NCBI RefSeq assembly: GCF_001650025.1
Contig: NZ_LVVY01000068.1
Location: 1 to 64,000, forward strand
DNA length: 64,000 bases
Reading direction: 5' to 3'
Source of the DNA: Devosia elaeis
Lineage (GTDB): Bacteria > Pseudomonadota > Alphaproteobacteria > Rhizobiales > Devosiaceae
Position numbers and translations under genes: made by a program. The notes below the pieces were generated by a model. That model was not told the DNA's origin and searched no databases. It was given only the letters and a program-made list of their open reading frames with translations. How positions within the stretch are numbered: the first letter of the stretch is position 1; each line of letters begins with the position of its first letter. Positions 34,451-43,855 of this stretch are shown here, piece after piece.

Positions 34451-35492
34451 GCTGGACGTATTGCGGGCGCAGCTATGGCCGGTGCTGCCGGCATCGGAGG
34501 GGCCGTATTTCGGCGTGCCCAAGGGCGAGACTCTACGCTGGATCCTGCCGAACGACCGGCGGGCCAGTGCGGCGGCCTTGGCGGGGTGGCGGCCCTATTC
34601 CCCCGCGTCGCGGCTGAAATTTGCGGCGTTCAAGGCGATGCTGGCGATATTGGGGCCGCAACATGTGCCGAAGGTTCTGGCTTTGGGAGCGCCGGAGGGC
34701 GGCGGCGCGCTTGCCGGGGTGCCGGTGGTCTATATCGGCACGCCGGGGCCGGAGCGAAAGGCGGTCATCCATCTGGTCGAGAGGGGCGCGGTGACGGCCA
34801 TCGCCAAGCTGGCCCTGGCGCCGGGCGCGCGGGCGGCGCTGGCGGCGGAGGCGGCCATGCTCAAGCGGCTGGAGCGGGAATTGCCGGACCTGGCCGCGCC
34901 GCGCCTGCTGCGGCGTGACGCGGAGCGGGGGCTTACGCTGCAATCGGTGCTGCCCGGCAGACCTTGCGGGCGGGCTTTCACCACGGCGCATGCGGAATAT
35001 CTGCTACGCCTGTGCCGGCCGGGGCAGTGCGACCTGGCCGCGGCGGCCGAGCCGATCCGGGCCTTCTGGGCCGATGCGGCAGGCGGCCCGCCGCCCGCGC
35101 TTCTGGCCCGCTGGGCGCAGGCGGGGCAGGGCGGAATGCCGCGCCTGTGGCTGCATGGCGATTTCGCGCCCTGGAACCTGCGCCGGCAGGGCGAAGAAAT
35201 CGCCGCCTATGATTGGGAGGCGGGGCAGGCGGAGGGCCTGCCGCTTCAGGATATCGCGCATTTCTTCACCATCCAGGCGCAGCTTTTCGCCGAGAGCCGG
35301 AGGCCGCTGGCGGCGATGCGCGCCAATCGCGCGGTGGGGCGCTATCTCGAACGGCTGGATCTGGATTGGGCACAGGGCCAGTGGTTGTTCGCCTATCACT
35401 GCCTCTGGGCCGCCCGTGCGGCGCGGGGGCGCGGCGACGTCGACGCGGCGGATTTTCTCCTCACGCAGTTCAGCCGGGAGATGGCGGCATGA
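34443..35492 (+). CDS. APH-like phosphotransferase
   Basis: A 349-residue protein with the aminoglycoside-phosphotransferase/kinase-like fold. The catalytic loop LHGDFAPWN places D240 and N245, and the metal-binding D257 is in YDWE; an ATP-binding K is plausible at AIAKLAL. Overlaps the preceding gene by 8 bases, and the following GT4 gene by 4. Such kinases act on sugars, choline or lipids as well as drugs; the operon suggests a sugar or glycan substrate. Not an antibiotic resistance gene on present evidence. Confidence 0.75.
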   Translation: MGELDVLRAQLWPVLPASEGPYFGVPKGETLRWILPNDRRASAAALAGWRPYSPASRLKFAAFKAMLAILGPQHVPKVLALGAPEGGGALAGVPVVYIGTPGPERKAVIHLVERGAVTAIAKLALAPGARAALAAEAAMLKRLERELPDLAAPRLLRRDAERGLTLQSVLPGRPCGRAFTTAHAEYLLRLCRPGQCDLAAAAEPIRAFWADAAGGPPPALLARWAQAGQGGMPRLWLHGDFAPWNLRRQGEEIAAYDWEAGQAEGLPLQDIAHFFTIQAQLFAESRRPLAAMRANRAVGRYLERLDLDWAQGQWLFAYHCLWAARAARGRGDVDAADFLLTQFSREMAA

Positions 35493-36703
35493 AGGTCCTG
35501 CTCTCGGCCTATGCCTGTGAACCCGGCAAGGGTTCGGAACCCGGGGTGGGCTGGCACTGGGCCATCGAGATCGCGCGGTTGGGGCACAGCGTCCATGTCA
35601 TCACCCGCGCCAATAACCGGCCGGCCATCGAGGCCGCCATCGGCGCCGGGGGGCTGCCCGAGACGCTCCGTTTCCATTATTGCGACCTCGGCCTGCGCTG
35701 GATCAGGCTGACCAAGACCTGGCTGCAGAGCCCCTATCTCTACTATTATTTCTGGCAGAAAACGGCCGCCGACCTGGCCGGGGCGCTCCATGCCGAGCTG
35801 GGTTTCGACATAGTGCACCACATCACGTTCGGCAGCGTGCGGCTGCCCAGCAGGATGGGCGAATTGGGTATCCCGTTCTGGTTCGGGCCGTTGGGTGGCG
35901 GGGAAACGGCGCCGCCAAACCTGCGAAAGCACTTTCCGCTGCGGGGCAGGATCGCCGACGGGCTGCGCGATCTCTCCAACTGGCTGATCCGCTTCGACCC
36001 GCTGATGCACCGCAGCTTTGCCGCGGCGGAGCGCATCCTGCTCAAGACCCCGGACAGTCTCTGGTGCATTCCGGCGCGCTATCGTCACAAATGCGTCGCC
36101 ACGCTGGAAATCGGCATCGACCCGAGCGCCATCGCCGTTTCCGGCCCCCGCCCGGCGGGGCGAGACAAGCGCGTGCTCTTCGTGGGCCGGCATCTCTACT
36201 GGAAGGGCATGGGCCTGGGTCTGCGCGCCTTCGCGCTGGCCCTTCAGCGCGAGCCCGACCTGCGCCTCACCATGGTGGGCACCGGCCCCGAGACCCGCCG
36301 CTGGCAGAAACTGGCACGCGATCTGGGCATCGCACATGCCGTTGCGTGGCGCGGCTGGCTCGACCGCGCGGCAGTGATGAAAAGCTATGCCGAGCACGAT
36401 CTTTTCCTCTTTCCAAGCCTGCACGATTCCAGCGGCAACGTCATCCTGGAAGCGGCAGCAAACGGCCTGCCGGTGCTGTGCTTCGATCTCGGCGGGCCGG
36501 GGATGATCGTGGATGAAGCCGTTGGCCGGCGCGTTTCGGCACGCGGTACCGAGGCTGAGGTAGTGCAGCGCCTGGCCGACGCGCTGCGGCTTCTTCTTGC
36601 CGCCTCCCCTGCGCCCGCCGATCTGGCGCATTGGGCGGCGCAGCGGACATGGAGAAGCGTGGTGACGGAAATTTACGCCGCACGGCCTCCAATGAAGGCG
36701 TAA
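35489..36703 (+). CDS. Glycosyltransferase family 4
   Basis: A 404-residue GT-B retaining glycosyltransferase. The N-terminal acceptor domain begins MKVLLSAYACEPGKGSEPG, and the C-terminal donor domain has VLFVGRHLYWKGMGLGLRAF and the E-x7-E region in GNVILEAAANGLPV. It adds a sugar to the growing lipid-linked repeat; donor unknown, but GDP- and UDP-sugars made in the window are likely. The ATG at 35489 overlaps the stop of the kinase gene by 4 bases. Confidence 0.92.
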   Translation: MKVLLSAYACEPGKGSEPGVGWHWAIEIARLGHSVHVITRANNRPAIEAAIGAGGLPETLRFHYCDLGLRWIRLTKTWLQSPYLYYYFWQKTAADLAGALHAELGFDIVHHITFGSVRLPSRMGELGIPFWFGPLGGGETAPPNLRKHFPLRGRIADGLRDLSNWLIRFDPLMHRSFAAAERILLKTPDSLWCIPARYRHKCVATLEIGIDPSAIAVSGPRPAGRDKRVLFVGRHLYWKGMGLGLRAFALALQREPDLRLTMVGTGPETRRWQKLARDLGIAHAVAWRGWLDRAAVMKSYAEHDLFLFPSLHDSSGNVILEAAANGLPVLCFDLGGPGMIVDEAVGRRVSARGTEAEVVQRLADALRLLLAASPAPADLAHWAAQRTWRSVVTEIYAARPPMKA

Positions 36704-36764
36704 AAATGGAAATCGCGGCGTTTCTCGCTAATCATAGGACGTGTCCGAAAGCTGAGGTTTAGCA

Positions 36765-38081
36765 GTGCATTTTCCACAAGCCGGAAACGACATCGATGCC
36801 GTGAGATCGCGGTTCCGGCCGTTTTCACCTTCAGCCTGGCGGGCGGCCTTTTTGGGCACGGGAATGCTGGGCGTGGCGCTGATCGCCGTGGCCACAAGCG
36901 GCAAGCTTTTCGAAACCCGGGAATCCTCGGAAGTTCTGATGAGCGCGGCAACAAATTCCACCATATTGCGTCTGCTCGCATTATTGGTCGCCGCCAGCAT
37001 TCTGGCTCCTCGCATCACTCGAATTTCCATTCCACGATCGCCGTATTTCAAAGCGTTTGGGCTATTCGCAATTATTTGTCTCGCTTCGACCTTTTGGTCG
37101 TCGTCGGCGCTTGCAACGATCGGCAAAGCCTCGGAATTGCTTGTGGGCTGGTTGATCGTCTGTTTTCTGTCGCGCGGAACTGATGGACGCGCTCGGCTGA
37201 TAGCGGCGTTGCACCTCGTTTTTTACTATATGGCAGCGCAAGTGGTCGTCGTGACCTTATTGTACGTATTGGGTGTTCCCGGATTTTCGGAGCGCGGCGC
37301 CGGCGGCATCACCGACCTGCTGGGCTCCAGAAGCGTGGCGCCGTTCATATCCGCCAATTCCCTGGGTTATTATTCCGCAGCGCTTATTCTCCTCGTGTTC
37401 GGGACGTTTTTGTCCAGCCGACTAAGATTGAGAACAGCATTCTTTCTGCTTTGCGTTTTTTCAATCACTCTGGTTAGCTCCGGAAGCAGGACGTCCCTTG
37501 TCATGGCGGTGCTTGGCATCCTGATTTTGTGGCTGAATGGGAAAAGGATGGCGATACTAGCGCCATTCGCTTTCTTGCTCCTGCTGGTATTGTCCGCGAA
37601 TTTCCATGCTGTGCTGGAATTTTTGCAAGGTGACGTCTCTGATAGCGTCTTTTTTACTTTGAGTGGCCGGACGGTGCTCTGGCAGGCGGCGATCGATGCC
37701 TGGCTTTTGAACCCCGTCATCGGCTACGGCTATGGGGTGGGAAGCCGGACGGCGTTCACGCTCGTTGATCTGCATGGTTTTGCGGCAGATATCTCTTCGG
37801 TCCATAACGGGTTTTTGGAAGTATTGCTTGGCGTCGGCGTGGTCGGTTTTGTACCCTGGGTAATCTCGGTACTTGGTCTGATTGCGGTCTTCCTGAAGTC
37901 CCGGCGCGATCCTGAAATTTTCAGTTATACAGGAGGCATCTGCATTGTCGTGTTTGCGACCACGGTGATGTCCTTGGGGGCGGGGGGCGCCATGTCCGAA
38001 CTGGTGCTGCTAATGCTGATCGCCTTCGCTCTCCATGCCAAAGTTAAAAATACTAATCACGACAGTGAACGCCGGATGTGA
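36765..38081 (+). CDS. O-antigen ligase/polymerase family membrane protein (copy 1)
   Basis: A 438-residue polytopic inner-membrane protein of the Wzy/WaaL family with about 11 helices and a large periplasmic loop. The hallmark near SGRTVLWQAAIDAWLLNPVI and the GVGVVGFVPW segment with SVHNGFLE are those of the PF04932 family. Starts at a GTG with GAGG ahead. Visibly lower GC than the neighbouring genes, a common sign of late acquisition for polymerase genes. A second family member is at 44640; which is polymerase and which ligase is not decided by sequence. Confidence 0.82.
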   Translation: MHFPQAGNDIDAVRSRFRPFSPSAWRAAFLGTGMLGVALIAVATSGKLFETRESSEVLMSAATNSTILRLLALLVAASILAPRITRISIPRSPYFKAFGLFAIICLASTFWSSSALATIGKASELLVGWLIVCFLSRGTDGRARLIAALHLVFYYMAAQVVVVTLLYVLGVPGFSERGAGGITDLLGSRSVAPFISANSLGYYSAALILLVFGTFLSSRLRLRTAFFLLCVFSITLVSSGSRTSLVMAVLGILILWLNGKRMAILAPFAFLLLLVLSANFHAVLEFLQGDVSDSVFFTLSGRTVLWQAAIDAWLLNPVIGYGYGVGSRTAFTLVDLHGFAADISSVHNGFLEVLLGVGVVGFVPWVISVLGLIAVFLKSRRDPEIFSYTGGICIVVFATTVMSLGAGGAMSELVLLMLIAFALHAKVKNTNHDSERRM

Positions 38082-38089
38082 CGCCCACA

Positions 38090-39274
38090 ATGCGCATACT
38101 TGTCCTGCATAACCTGTACCAGCAGCGCGGCGGGGAGGACGCGGTCGTCGAGGCGGAAACGGCTCTTCTCCGTGCCGGCGGACATGATGTGCGGATCGAG
38201 AAAGTTCACAACGATCAGATTGTCGGGTTCGCCAGCAAGGCAAAGGCGTTTGCCAATGCCGCCTATGATGCAGGGCGATATTGCTGGATGCAGGATATCT
38301 TGCAGGACTATCCCGCCGACATCGTCCACATACACAATTTTTTCCCTCTGCTGACGCCGGCTGTCCATGCTGCTTCGACCGATATGGGGGTGCCGGTTGT
38401 GCAGAGCCTGCATAATTTCCGGATAACATGTGCCAACGCCATGCTGCTGCGCGACGGCCAAATCTGCGAAAAATGCGTTGGAGGAAACAAACTCTGGGGT
38501 GTTTATCACCGCTGCTATCGCGGCTCGCTGCCGGGCTCGCTTGCGGTCGTGAACATGCAAATTCGAGCTCAGCGGGAATCTAGCTGGTTTCGCCATGTGC
38601 ATCGCTTCATTGCGCTGACCGAGTTCGGAAAAAACAAGTTCGTCCGTGCAGGTCTTCCGGCCGACCGCATTGTCGTGAAGCCGAATTTCCTGTCGATGGG
38701 TGCGCCTGTGCCCCGGGAGCCGAGATCGGGAGGCCTGTTTGTGGGGCGGCTGTCCGAGGAAAAGGGCGCGCACCTTCTGATCGAAGCCTGGCGCCATCTT
38801 CCCGACGTCGGCCTTACCATCGCTGGCGATGGCCCCGAACGGAAGCGCCTCGAGGCCACCGCGCCGGCCAATATCCGGTTCCTGGGGCAGGTGGACCCTG
38901 CCGAAGTGGCACGCGAAATGGCCAGAGCAGCATTTCTTGTCATACCGTCAATTTGCTACGAGGGCTTCCCGATGACGGTCGTAGAGGCGTTCTCTCGTGA
39001 ATTGCCCATTCTGGCGTCGCGCATAGGAGCGCTGGCGGAAATTGTCACGTCCGGAGCGAATGGGGATTTGTTCGAGCCGGGGCGCCCGGATAGCATTGTC
39101 GAAGCGGTGCGGCGCTTCCTGTCCGAGGCGTCCTATGGTCCGCGCCTCGGCGCAGGCGCTCTGAGAAGCTATTTGTCGCTTTATACCAGCGAGCGGAATC
39201 TGAAACAGTTAGAGACAATCTACGCCGAGGCCATCGAGCAGCGGGCCGCCGATATGGCGGCCAACAACGTTTAG
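38090..39274 (+). CDS. Glycosyltransferase family 4 (second)
   Basis: A 394-residue GT-B transferase. It starts MRILVLHNLYQQRGGEDAVV, has the donor-site GLFVGRLSEEKGAHLLIEAW and an E-x7-E-like ICYEGFPMTVVEAFSRELP. It may also start at the GTG at 38078 that overlaps the previous stop. Lower GC than the operon upstream, like its neighbour. It is the last plus-strand gene of the locus; the next genes are convergent. Confidence 0.92.
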   Translation: MRILVLHNLYQQRGGEDAVVEAETALLRAGGHDVRIEKVHNDQIVGFASKAKAFANAAYDAGRYCWMQDILQDYPADIVHIHNFFPLLTPAVHAASTDMGVPVVQSLHNFRITCANAMLLRDGQICEKCVGGNKLWGVYHRCYRGSLPGSLAVVNMQIRAQRESSWFRHVHRFIALTEFGKNKFVRAGLPADRIVVKPNFLSMGAPVPREPRSGGLFVGRLSEEKGAHLLIEAWRHLPDVGLTIAGDGPERKRLEATAPANIRFLGQVDPAEVAREMARAAFLVIPSICYEGFPMTVVEAFSRELPILASRIGALAEIVTSGANGDLFEPGRPDSIVEAVRRFLSEASYGPRLGAGALRSYLSLYTSERNLKQLETIYAEAIEQRAADMAANNV

Positions 39275-40200
39275 GCGGCGATGCACCAAGCCTGCTCGAG
39301 CCAGTAGGGGGAGCCGGCTGGCAAGGCCCATGCGCCCGCCGTCGTTTGTTCGGTGGCTGGGCCGTCAGCCGGCACTGTTCTGAGCAAATGAGCCGCCCCG
39401 GGAAGCAACAGTGTCACCGCGTCCGCTACGCGGTGGAGCGATGTGCCGGAAGTCAGGACGGTATCCGCGAAACGTTCGTCCGATAGATCGGATGGGCCAA
39501 CAACAATGGTAAAGTCATAGAATTGCCCGGTCGTTACCACCAGCCTTAGGGAGGACGTTGCCCGGGCCGCGCTGGGCGATTGTAGGGCCCGCTGGACGCT
39601 GGTCCGCGTGAGCGCGCTTGAGGCAGGAAGTGGCACATAGCTCGCGTCAAGCAAGGTGTGGCTCGCATTGCGCTCGAACAGACCCAGCCTGGAAACGTCG
39701 GGCAAGGTGCCGGCGATGACGGCCAGGAAGACGCCGGCGTGCCAGGTTTGGCCCAGGGCGGCGCTGGGGCCGGCGTTGTATTCGACGGGGTTGATGGCGA
39801 TTTCGCCATTGGCCAGGGCGGTGCCGGAGAAGCGCATGGTGACGGTGGGCAGGCCGTTGATGAGCTGGGTGGAGAGGACCTGGCGGCTGATGCCGGCGGG
39901 GGCCGAGGAGCTCATCAGTTCGGGCCGGCCGGCATTGGGGGCGTAATTGGTGGCGGCGGGCTGGATGAAGAGGCCGCGATTGGTGATGGCGGGAACATTG
40001 GGCGCGAAGCTGTGCCAATGGCCCGAGCGGTCCTGGGCCAGGCGCGGCGAGGGGCTGGCGCAGGAGAGCACGGACGCGCGCGCCACCGGCGCGCCGTCCT
40101 TCATGTAGCGGTCATTGCGGAAATCGAAGGCCATGACCGCATTGGCCGGCCACCAGGCCGGCGTCTTGCGGGCCGAGAGGCCGAGGGACAGCCTGGTCAT
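39271..40200 (-). CDS. GTA head-spike fibre-like protein (GhsB/phage spike-fibre type)
   Basis: A 309-residue protein with the FDFRNDRYMKDG start, then SFAPNVPAITNRGLFIQPAATNYAPN, a block found in phage and gene-transfer-agent head-spike or tail-fibre proteins. The remainder is beta-rich and ends WLEQAWCIAA. It lies immediately downstream (ATGA overlap) of the spike-base-like gene, the same order as ghsA-ghsB in Rhodobacter capsulatus. No other phage gene is in the window. Homology to RcGTA is my recognition of the pattern, not a search. Confidence 0.7.
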   Translation of the reverse strand: MTRLSLGLSARKTPAWWPANAVMAFDFRNDRYMKDGAPVARASVLSCASPSPRLAQDRSGHWHSFAPNVPAITNRGLFIQPAATNYAPNAGRPELMSSSAPAGISRQVLSTQLINGLPTVTMRFSGTALANGEIAINPVEYNAGPSAALGQTWHAGVFLAVIAGTLPDVSRLGLFERNASHTLLDASYVPLPASSALTRTSVQRALQSPSAARATSSLRLVVTTGQFYDFTIVVGPSDLSDERFADTVLTSGTSLHRVADAVTLLLPGAAHLLRTVPADGPATEQTTAGAWALPAGSPYWLEQAWCIAA

Positions 40201-40463
40201 CAGACGAGCCCCACAATGTCGGTGGCGCTGGTGCCGGTGGCGCGGACATGGGTGGCGCGCACGGGCAGGGCGGTGCCGGCAGGGAGATTGGCGAAGGTGA
40301 TCTCGGTGCCGGAGGCGAGCACCAGGCGGAGGGCGCCGAAGCCGCCCACATAGATGGCCCTTGTGGTTTCCGGCAAAGCGTTGGTGTCGTGCGGGACGAT
40401 GGAAAAGGCATGGACGGCGGGGCCCTCCATGCTGGGTTCGCGATTGGAATAGCGGTCGGCCAT
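40200..40463 (-). CDS. GTA head-spike base-like protein (Rcc01079/GhsA family)
   Basis: An 87-residue protein of the spike-base family. The blocks VPHDTNALPETTRAIYVGGFG and TFANLPAGTALPVRATHVRATGTSATDIV are characteristic of the RCAP_rcc01079 family, which forms the base of the head spikes of gene transfer agents. It starts 78 bases after gmd on the same strand behind a GAGAGGA site. It is the last but one gene before the plus-strand GT4 gene. In Rhodobacter these spikes bind capsule, so the location within a capsule-type locus is striking. Confidence 0.8.
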   Translation of the reverse strand: MADRYSNREPSMEGPAVHAFSIVPHDTNALPETTRAIYVGGFGALRLVLASGTEITFANLPAGTALPVRATHVRATGTSATDIVGLV

Positions 40464-40526
40464 GTCTGGTCCTCTCGGGTTGATGGACGCAAAGTATGGC
40501 CTGCGCCGTTCCGAGCGGGGATAAGT

Positions 40527-40540
40527 GGGCCGGCCGGCCC
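40527..40540. repeat. Perfect 14-base GC palindrome after gmd
   Basis: GGGCCGGCCGGCCC begins one base after the gmd stop on the minus strand. It could fold as a small hairpin, but there is no T-run, so termination is uncertain and readthrough into the spike genes is possible. Confidence 0.4.
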
Positions 40541-40541
40541 T

Positions 40542-41609
40542 TCAGGCGGGGCCGTTGGCGGCGGCCTGCCGGAGCAGGAGCAAATCCGCCTCGACCATTT
40601 CGCGGGCGAGGTCGCGCACCGAAATTTCGTGCGTCCAGCCCAGCTTCTGCCGGGCTTTTCCGGCATCGCCGAGCAATATGTCCACCTCGGTGGGGCGGAA
40701 ATAGCGCGGATCGACCTCGACCAGCACCCGGCCATTATCGGCGTCGATGCCTTTTTCATCCACGCCGCTGCCCTGCCATTGCAGGTTTATGCCGATATCC
40801 TCGAAGGCCCATTGTACGAAATTGCGCACCGGGGTGGTGGTGCCGGTGGCCAGCACGTAATCGTCGGGCTCGTCCTGCTGGAGCATCAGCCACATGCCGC
40901 GCACATATTCGCGCGCATGGCCCCAATCGCGCCGCGCATCGAGATTGCCCAGATAGAGCTTGTCCTGGCGGCCCAGGCTGATGGCCGCGACGGCGCGGGT
41001 GATCTTGCGGGTAACGAAGGTTTCCCCGCGCAGCGGGCTTTCGTGATTGAAGAGGATGCCATTGCTGGCATGCAGGCCGTAGGCCTCGCGGTAATTCACC
41101 ACGATCCAATAGGCATAGAGCTTGGCCACGGCATAGGGCGAGCGGGGATAAAAGGGTGTGGTCTCGCGCTGCGGGGTTTCCTGCACCAGGCCGTAAAGCT
41201 CGGAGGTGGAGGCCTGATAGAAGCGGGATTTGTTCTCGAGGCCGAGGATGCGGATGGCCTCGAGCAGGCGCAATGTGCCCAGGCCATCGGCATTGGCGGT
41301 ATATTCGGGGGTCTCGAAACTCACCTGGACGTGGCTCTGGGCGGCGAGGTTGTAAATCTCGTCCGGCTGGGTCTCCTGCATGATGCGGATCAGATTGGTG
41401 GAATCCGTCATGTCGCCAAAATGCAGGGTGAAGCGGGGATCGAGCTCGTGCGGATCCTGGTAGATATCCTCGATGCGGCCGGTATTGAACGAGGAGGAGC
41501 GGCGCTTGACGCCATGCACGACATAGCCCTTGTCCAGCAGCAGATGGGCGAGATAGGCGCCATCCTGCCCGGTAATGCCGGTGATCAGCGCGGTCTTGCT
41601 CTGGGTCAT
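40542..41609 (-). CDS. gmd: GDP-mannose 4,6-dehydratase
   Basis: A 355-residue SDR enzyme converting GDP-mannose to GDP-4-keto-6-deoxymannose. It has the [14 protein letters not shown] site (11-20), the catalytic STSE region at 135-138 and Y160/K164 in SPYAVAK. Its product is the substrate of Fcl, which here is frameshifted, or of other reductases. Length and motifs are normal. It is 60 bases downstream of the BY-kinase stop on the same strand. Confidence 0.96.
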   Translation of the reverse strand: MTQSKTALITGITGQDGAYLAHLLLDKGYVVHGVKRRSSSFNTGRIEDIYQDPHELDPRFTLHFGDMTDSTNLIRIMQETQPDEIYNLAAQSHVQVSFETPEYTANADGLGTLRLLEAIRILGLENKSRFYQASTSELYGLVQETPQRETTPFYPRSPYAVAKLYAYWIVVNYREAYGLHASNGILFNHESPLRGETFVTRKITRAVAAISLGRQDKLYLGNLDARRDWGHAREYVRGMWLMLQQDEPDDYVLATGTTTPVRNFVQWAFEDIGINLQWQGSGVDEKGIDADNGRVLVEVDPRYFRPTEVDILLGDAGKARQKLGWTHEISVRDLAREMVEADLLLLRQAAANGPA

Positions 41610-41668
41610 GCCATGCCTTCCCTGTGGTTCGACCGGTTCGTTCGCGCCACCATTGCGCGCTGGACTGT

Positions 41669-43855
41669 TCAGGCTTCCTGGTAATATCCGCTATATTTGC
41701 GCAGGTAGGACCGTTCGGACCCGGCCTGCTGGTTGAGGACGGCGAGCAGGCGCGCATCGGGGCGCATCGCCTTGCCCAGCGCGTTGAGCACCTTGCCGGC
41801 TTCCTGTTGGCCGGTATGGGCCCAGCGCACGCAGAGCACGGCCACATCGGCATGCGGGGCGATGTATAGACCGTCGATCACGGGGCCGATGGGCGGAGTA
41901 TCGACCACGACGACGTCGAAGGTCTTGCGCGCCGCATCGAGCAGATCGACGAAGCGACTATTGGCCAGCAGGTGATCGGTGGGCGTGCCGCTGCGGCGGG
42001 CGCCGAAGATGACGGTGCAGCCGCTGAGCGGGTCGGTGGAGGCGAGCGCGGCCAGATTGGCGTCCGAGGTCGGCTGGCTGAGGAAATCGTTGAGGCCGGT
42101 CTGCGGCTCGAAATTCATATGGCGATGCACGCTGGGCTTGCGCAGGTCGCCATCGATCAGCAGCGTCCGGTGTCCGGACAGGGCATAGGATCGCGCCAGG
42201 GCGAGGGCGATCGTGGTCTTGCCTTCATTGGGCAGGGTGGAGGTCATCATCACCACCATGCCGCGGGTGGCCTCGCCACGGGTCGAGGTCCTGTTGGTCT
42301 GCTGTTCGGTGGCGGCGCGGATGCGGCGAATGGATTCGGCGAACATCGAGAGGGGCGCATTGACCACCAGATCGGCGAGGCTTTGCCCATCCACGGACGG
42401 GCGCGCCAAAGGCACGGTGGCGGCGACCGGAATCTTGAGCACGTTTTCGAGCTGCTCTTCGGTGGTGAAGCCGCCGATGAGGTTTTCGTAGAGGAAGGCA
42501 AGGCCGATCCCCAGGCCGATGGAGGCCAGGGCTGCGAGGCCGATGATCAGCATGCGATTGGGAAAGGACGGCGCGCGCGGGGTCAGCGCCACCGAGACGA
42601 CGCGGCTATCGGCGATCTGCAGGGTCGCCTGGGCGTCGAGGTCCTGAACGCGGGCCAGGACGGTCTGATATTGCGCGCGGGCCAGCTCGGCATTCTGCTG
42701 CAATTCGTACAGCTGGGCCAGGACGTCGGGCGGCAGCGAGCTGCCGAGCACCTGCTGGCGCAGGCGTTGGCGCATCGCGTCCTCTTCTTCCTGCGCCTGG
42801 GCCACCTGGCTCTGCAATTGCCCGATCTGTTCCCCGGCGGTGGAGCGCATCTCGGCCTCGATGCGCTGTAATTCGGCCCGAAGATCGATCGTGGTGGGGG
42901 ATTCGGCGGTGCCCGCCAGGCGGTTGGCCAGGCTCTGGCGCTGTTGCTCCAGCGCCGAAAGGGCGTCGGATTCGAGCGTGGCGACCAGGTCGGCCCAATT
43001 GTTGGCGGTCAGCTCGGCCTGGGCCTGATCGAGGCTCAGGGCAGATTGCTGGCGGGCTTCGGTGAGCTGGCGGATATTGGCCTGCATCGCGGCCAGGTCG
43101 GTGCGGCCGCTATCCTGGATGATGCGGTCCATATTGCCGGAGACGAAACTGTCGAAGGAGCCTTCCGAAGCGACGATCGCGGCACGGGCGTCGTTGACGC
43201 GCGATTGCAGGATATCGCGCGAGGCAAGGACGCTTTCCACCTTCGAGGAAATCTGGTCCTGGATGTAGATATTGGCGGTGGCATTGGCCAGCTCCGCCGC
43301 CTTGGCGGGATCGCGCGAGCGCACCTGCAGGGAAATGAGATAGGTGAGGCCCCGGCGCTGGACCGAGACGGCGCCGGCCAGCTTGGATAGCGACTGGTTG
43401 AGCGCCTCCTCGCCGGTGGGCAGATCGGGCGTGGCCAGGCGCAGAAAGCTCAGGATGCGGTCGGAGAGACCGAGCGAGACGCCGAATTCGTCGTCGGTCA
43501 ACAAGGTCTGGTCCGAGATGACCTTGAGCAGGATATTGTCCGACCGCATGATCTCGACCTCGCTGTCGATGCGCGCGTTTTCGGCCGAGCTGCTCAATAG
43601 GGGGGCGGAGGGGTCCAGCAGGTTCTTGTTGCTGGGATCGACCATGATCAGGGTCGAGGCGGAGTAGATCGGGGTCAGCGAGAAGACGATTATGGTTGCG
43701 CCCAGGACGCCGATGAGAACGGTCAGCGCGATCAGCCTGGCCTGGCGGCGAAGCAGGCGTAAAATGCCGCGCAGATCGATTTCTTCTTCAGGCATTACAG
43801 AATCCCGCTGCGGAAATGGCTGTCTGGTGAAGTTCTCTGCCGGCTCATGCTGCAT
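41669..43855 (-). CDS. Polysaccharide co-polymerase / BY-kinase (Wzz-Wzc type)
   Basis: A 728-residue protein with both parts of a Wzc: an N-terminal Wzz domain (two membrane helices at about 40-62 and 434-456 with a long coiled periplasmic region between) and a C-terminal bacterial tyrosine kinase. The kinase has Walker A with K546 in NEGKTT, Walker A' [11 protein letters not shown] at 565-575 and Walker B VVVVDTPP at 648-655. The C-terminus has a tyrosine cluster (Y717, Y721, Y724, Y725) for autophosphorylation. It controls chain length and export. Starts at 43855, in TAATG overlap with the phosphatase gene; the ATG at 43795 with GGGA ahead is an alternative. Confidence 0.94.
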   Translation of the reverse strand: MQHEPAENFTRQPFPQRDSVMPEEEIDLRGILRLLRRQARLIALTVLIGVLGATIIVFSLTPIYSASTLIMVDPSNKNLLDPSAPLLSSSAENARIDSEVEIMRSDNILLKVISDQTLLTDDEFGVSLGLSDRILSFLRLATPDLPTGEEALNQSLSKLAGAVSVQRRGLTYLISLQVRSRDPAKAAELANATANIYIQDQISSKVESVLASRDILQSRVNDARAAIVASEGSFDSFVSGNMDRIIQDSGRTDLAAMQANIRQLTEARQQSALSLDQAQAELTANNWADLVATLESDALSALEQQRQSLANRLAGTAESPTTIDLRAELQRIEAEMRSTAGEQIGQLQSQVAQAQEEEDAMRQRLRQQVLGSSLPPDVLAQLYELQQNAELARAQYQTVLARVQDLDAQATLQIADSRVVSVALTPRAPSFPNRMLIIGLAALASIGLGIGLAFLYENLIGGFTTEEQLENVLKIPVAATVPLARPSVDGQSLADLVVNAPLSMFAESIRRIRAATEQQTNRTSTRGEATRGMVVMMTSTLPNEGKTTIALALARSYALSGHRTLLIDGDLRKPSVHRHMNFEPQTGLNDFLSQPTSDANLAALASTDPLSGCTVIFGARRSGTPTDHLLANSRFVDLLDAARKTFDVVVVDTPPIGPVIDGLYIAPHADVAVLCVRWAHTGQQEAGKVLNALGKAMRPDARLLAVLNQQAGSERSYLRKYSGYYQEA

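Noticed and set aside
34443-35492. Aminoglycoside resistance gene
   Set aside because: The fold is shared by many small-molecule kinases, and the gene is coupled to glycan biosynthesis genes with no resistance context.
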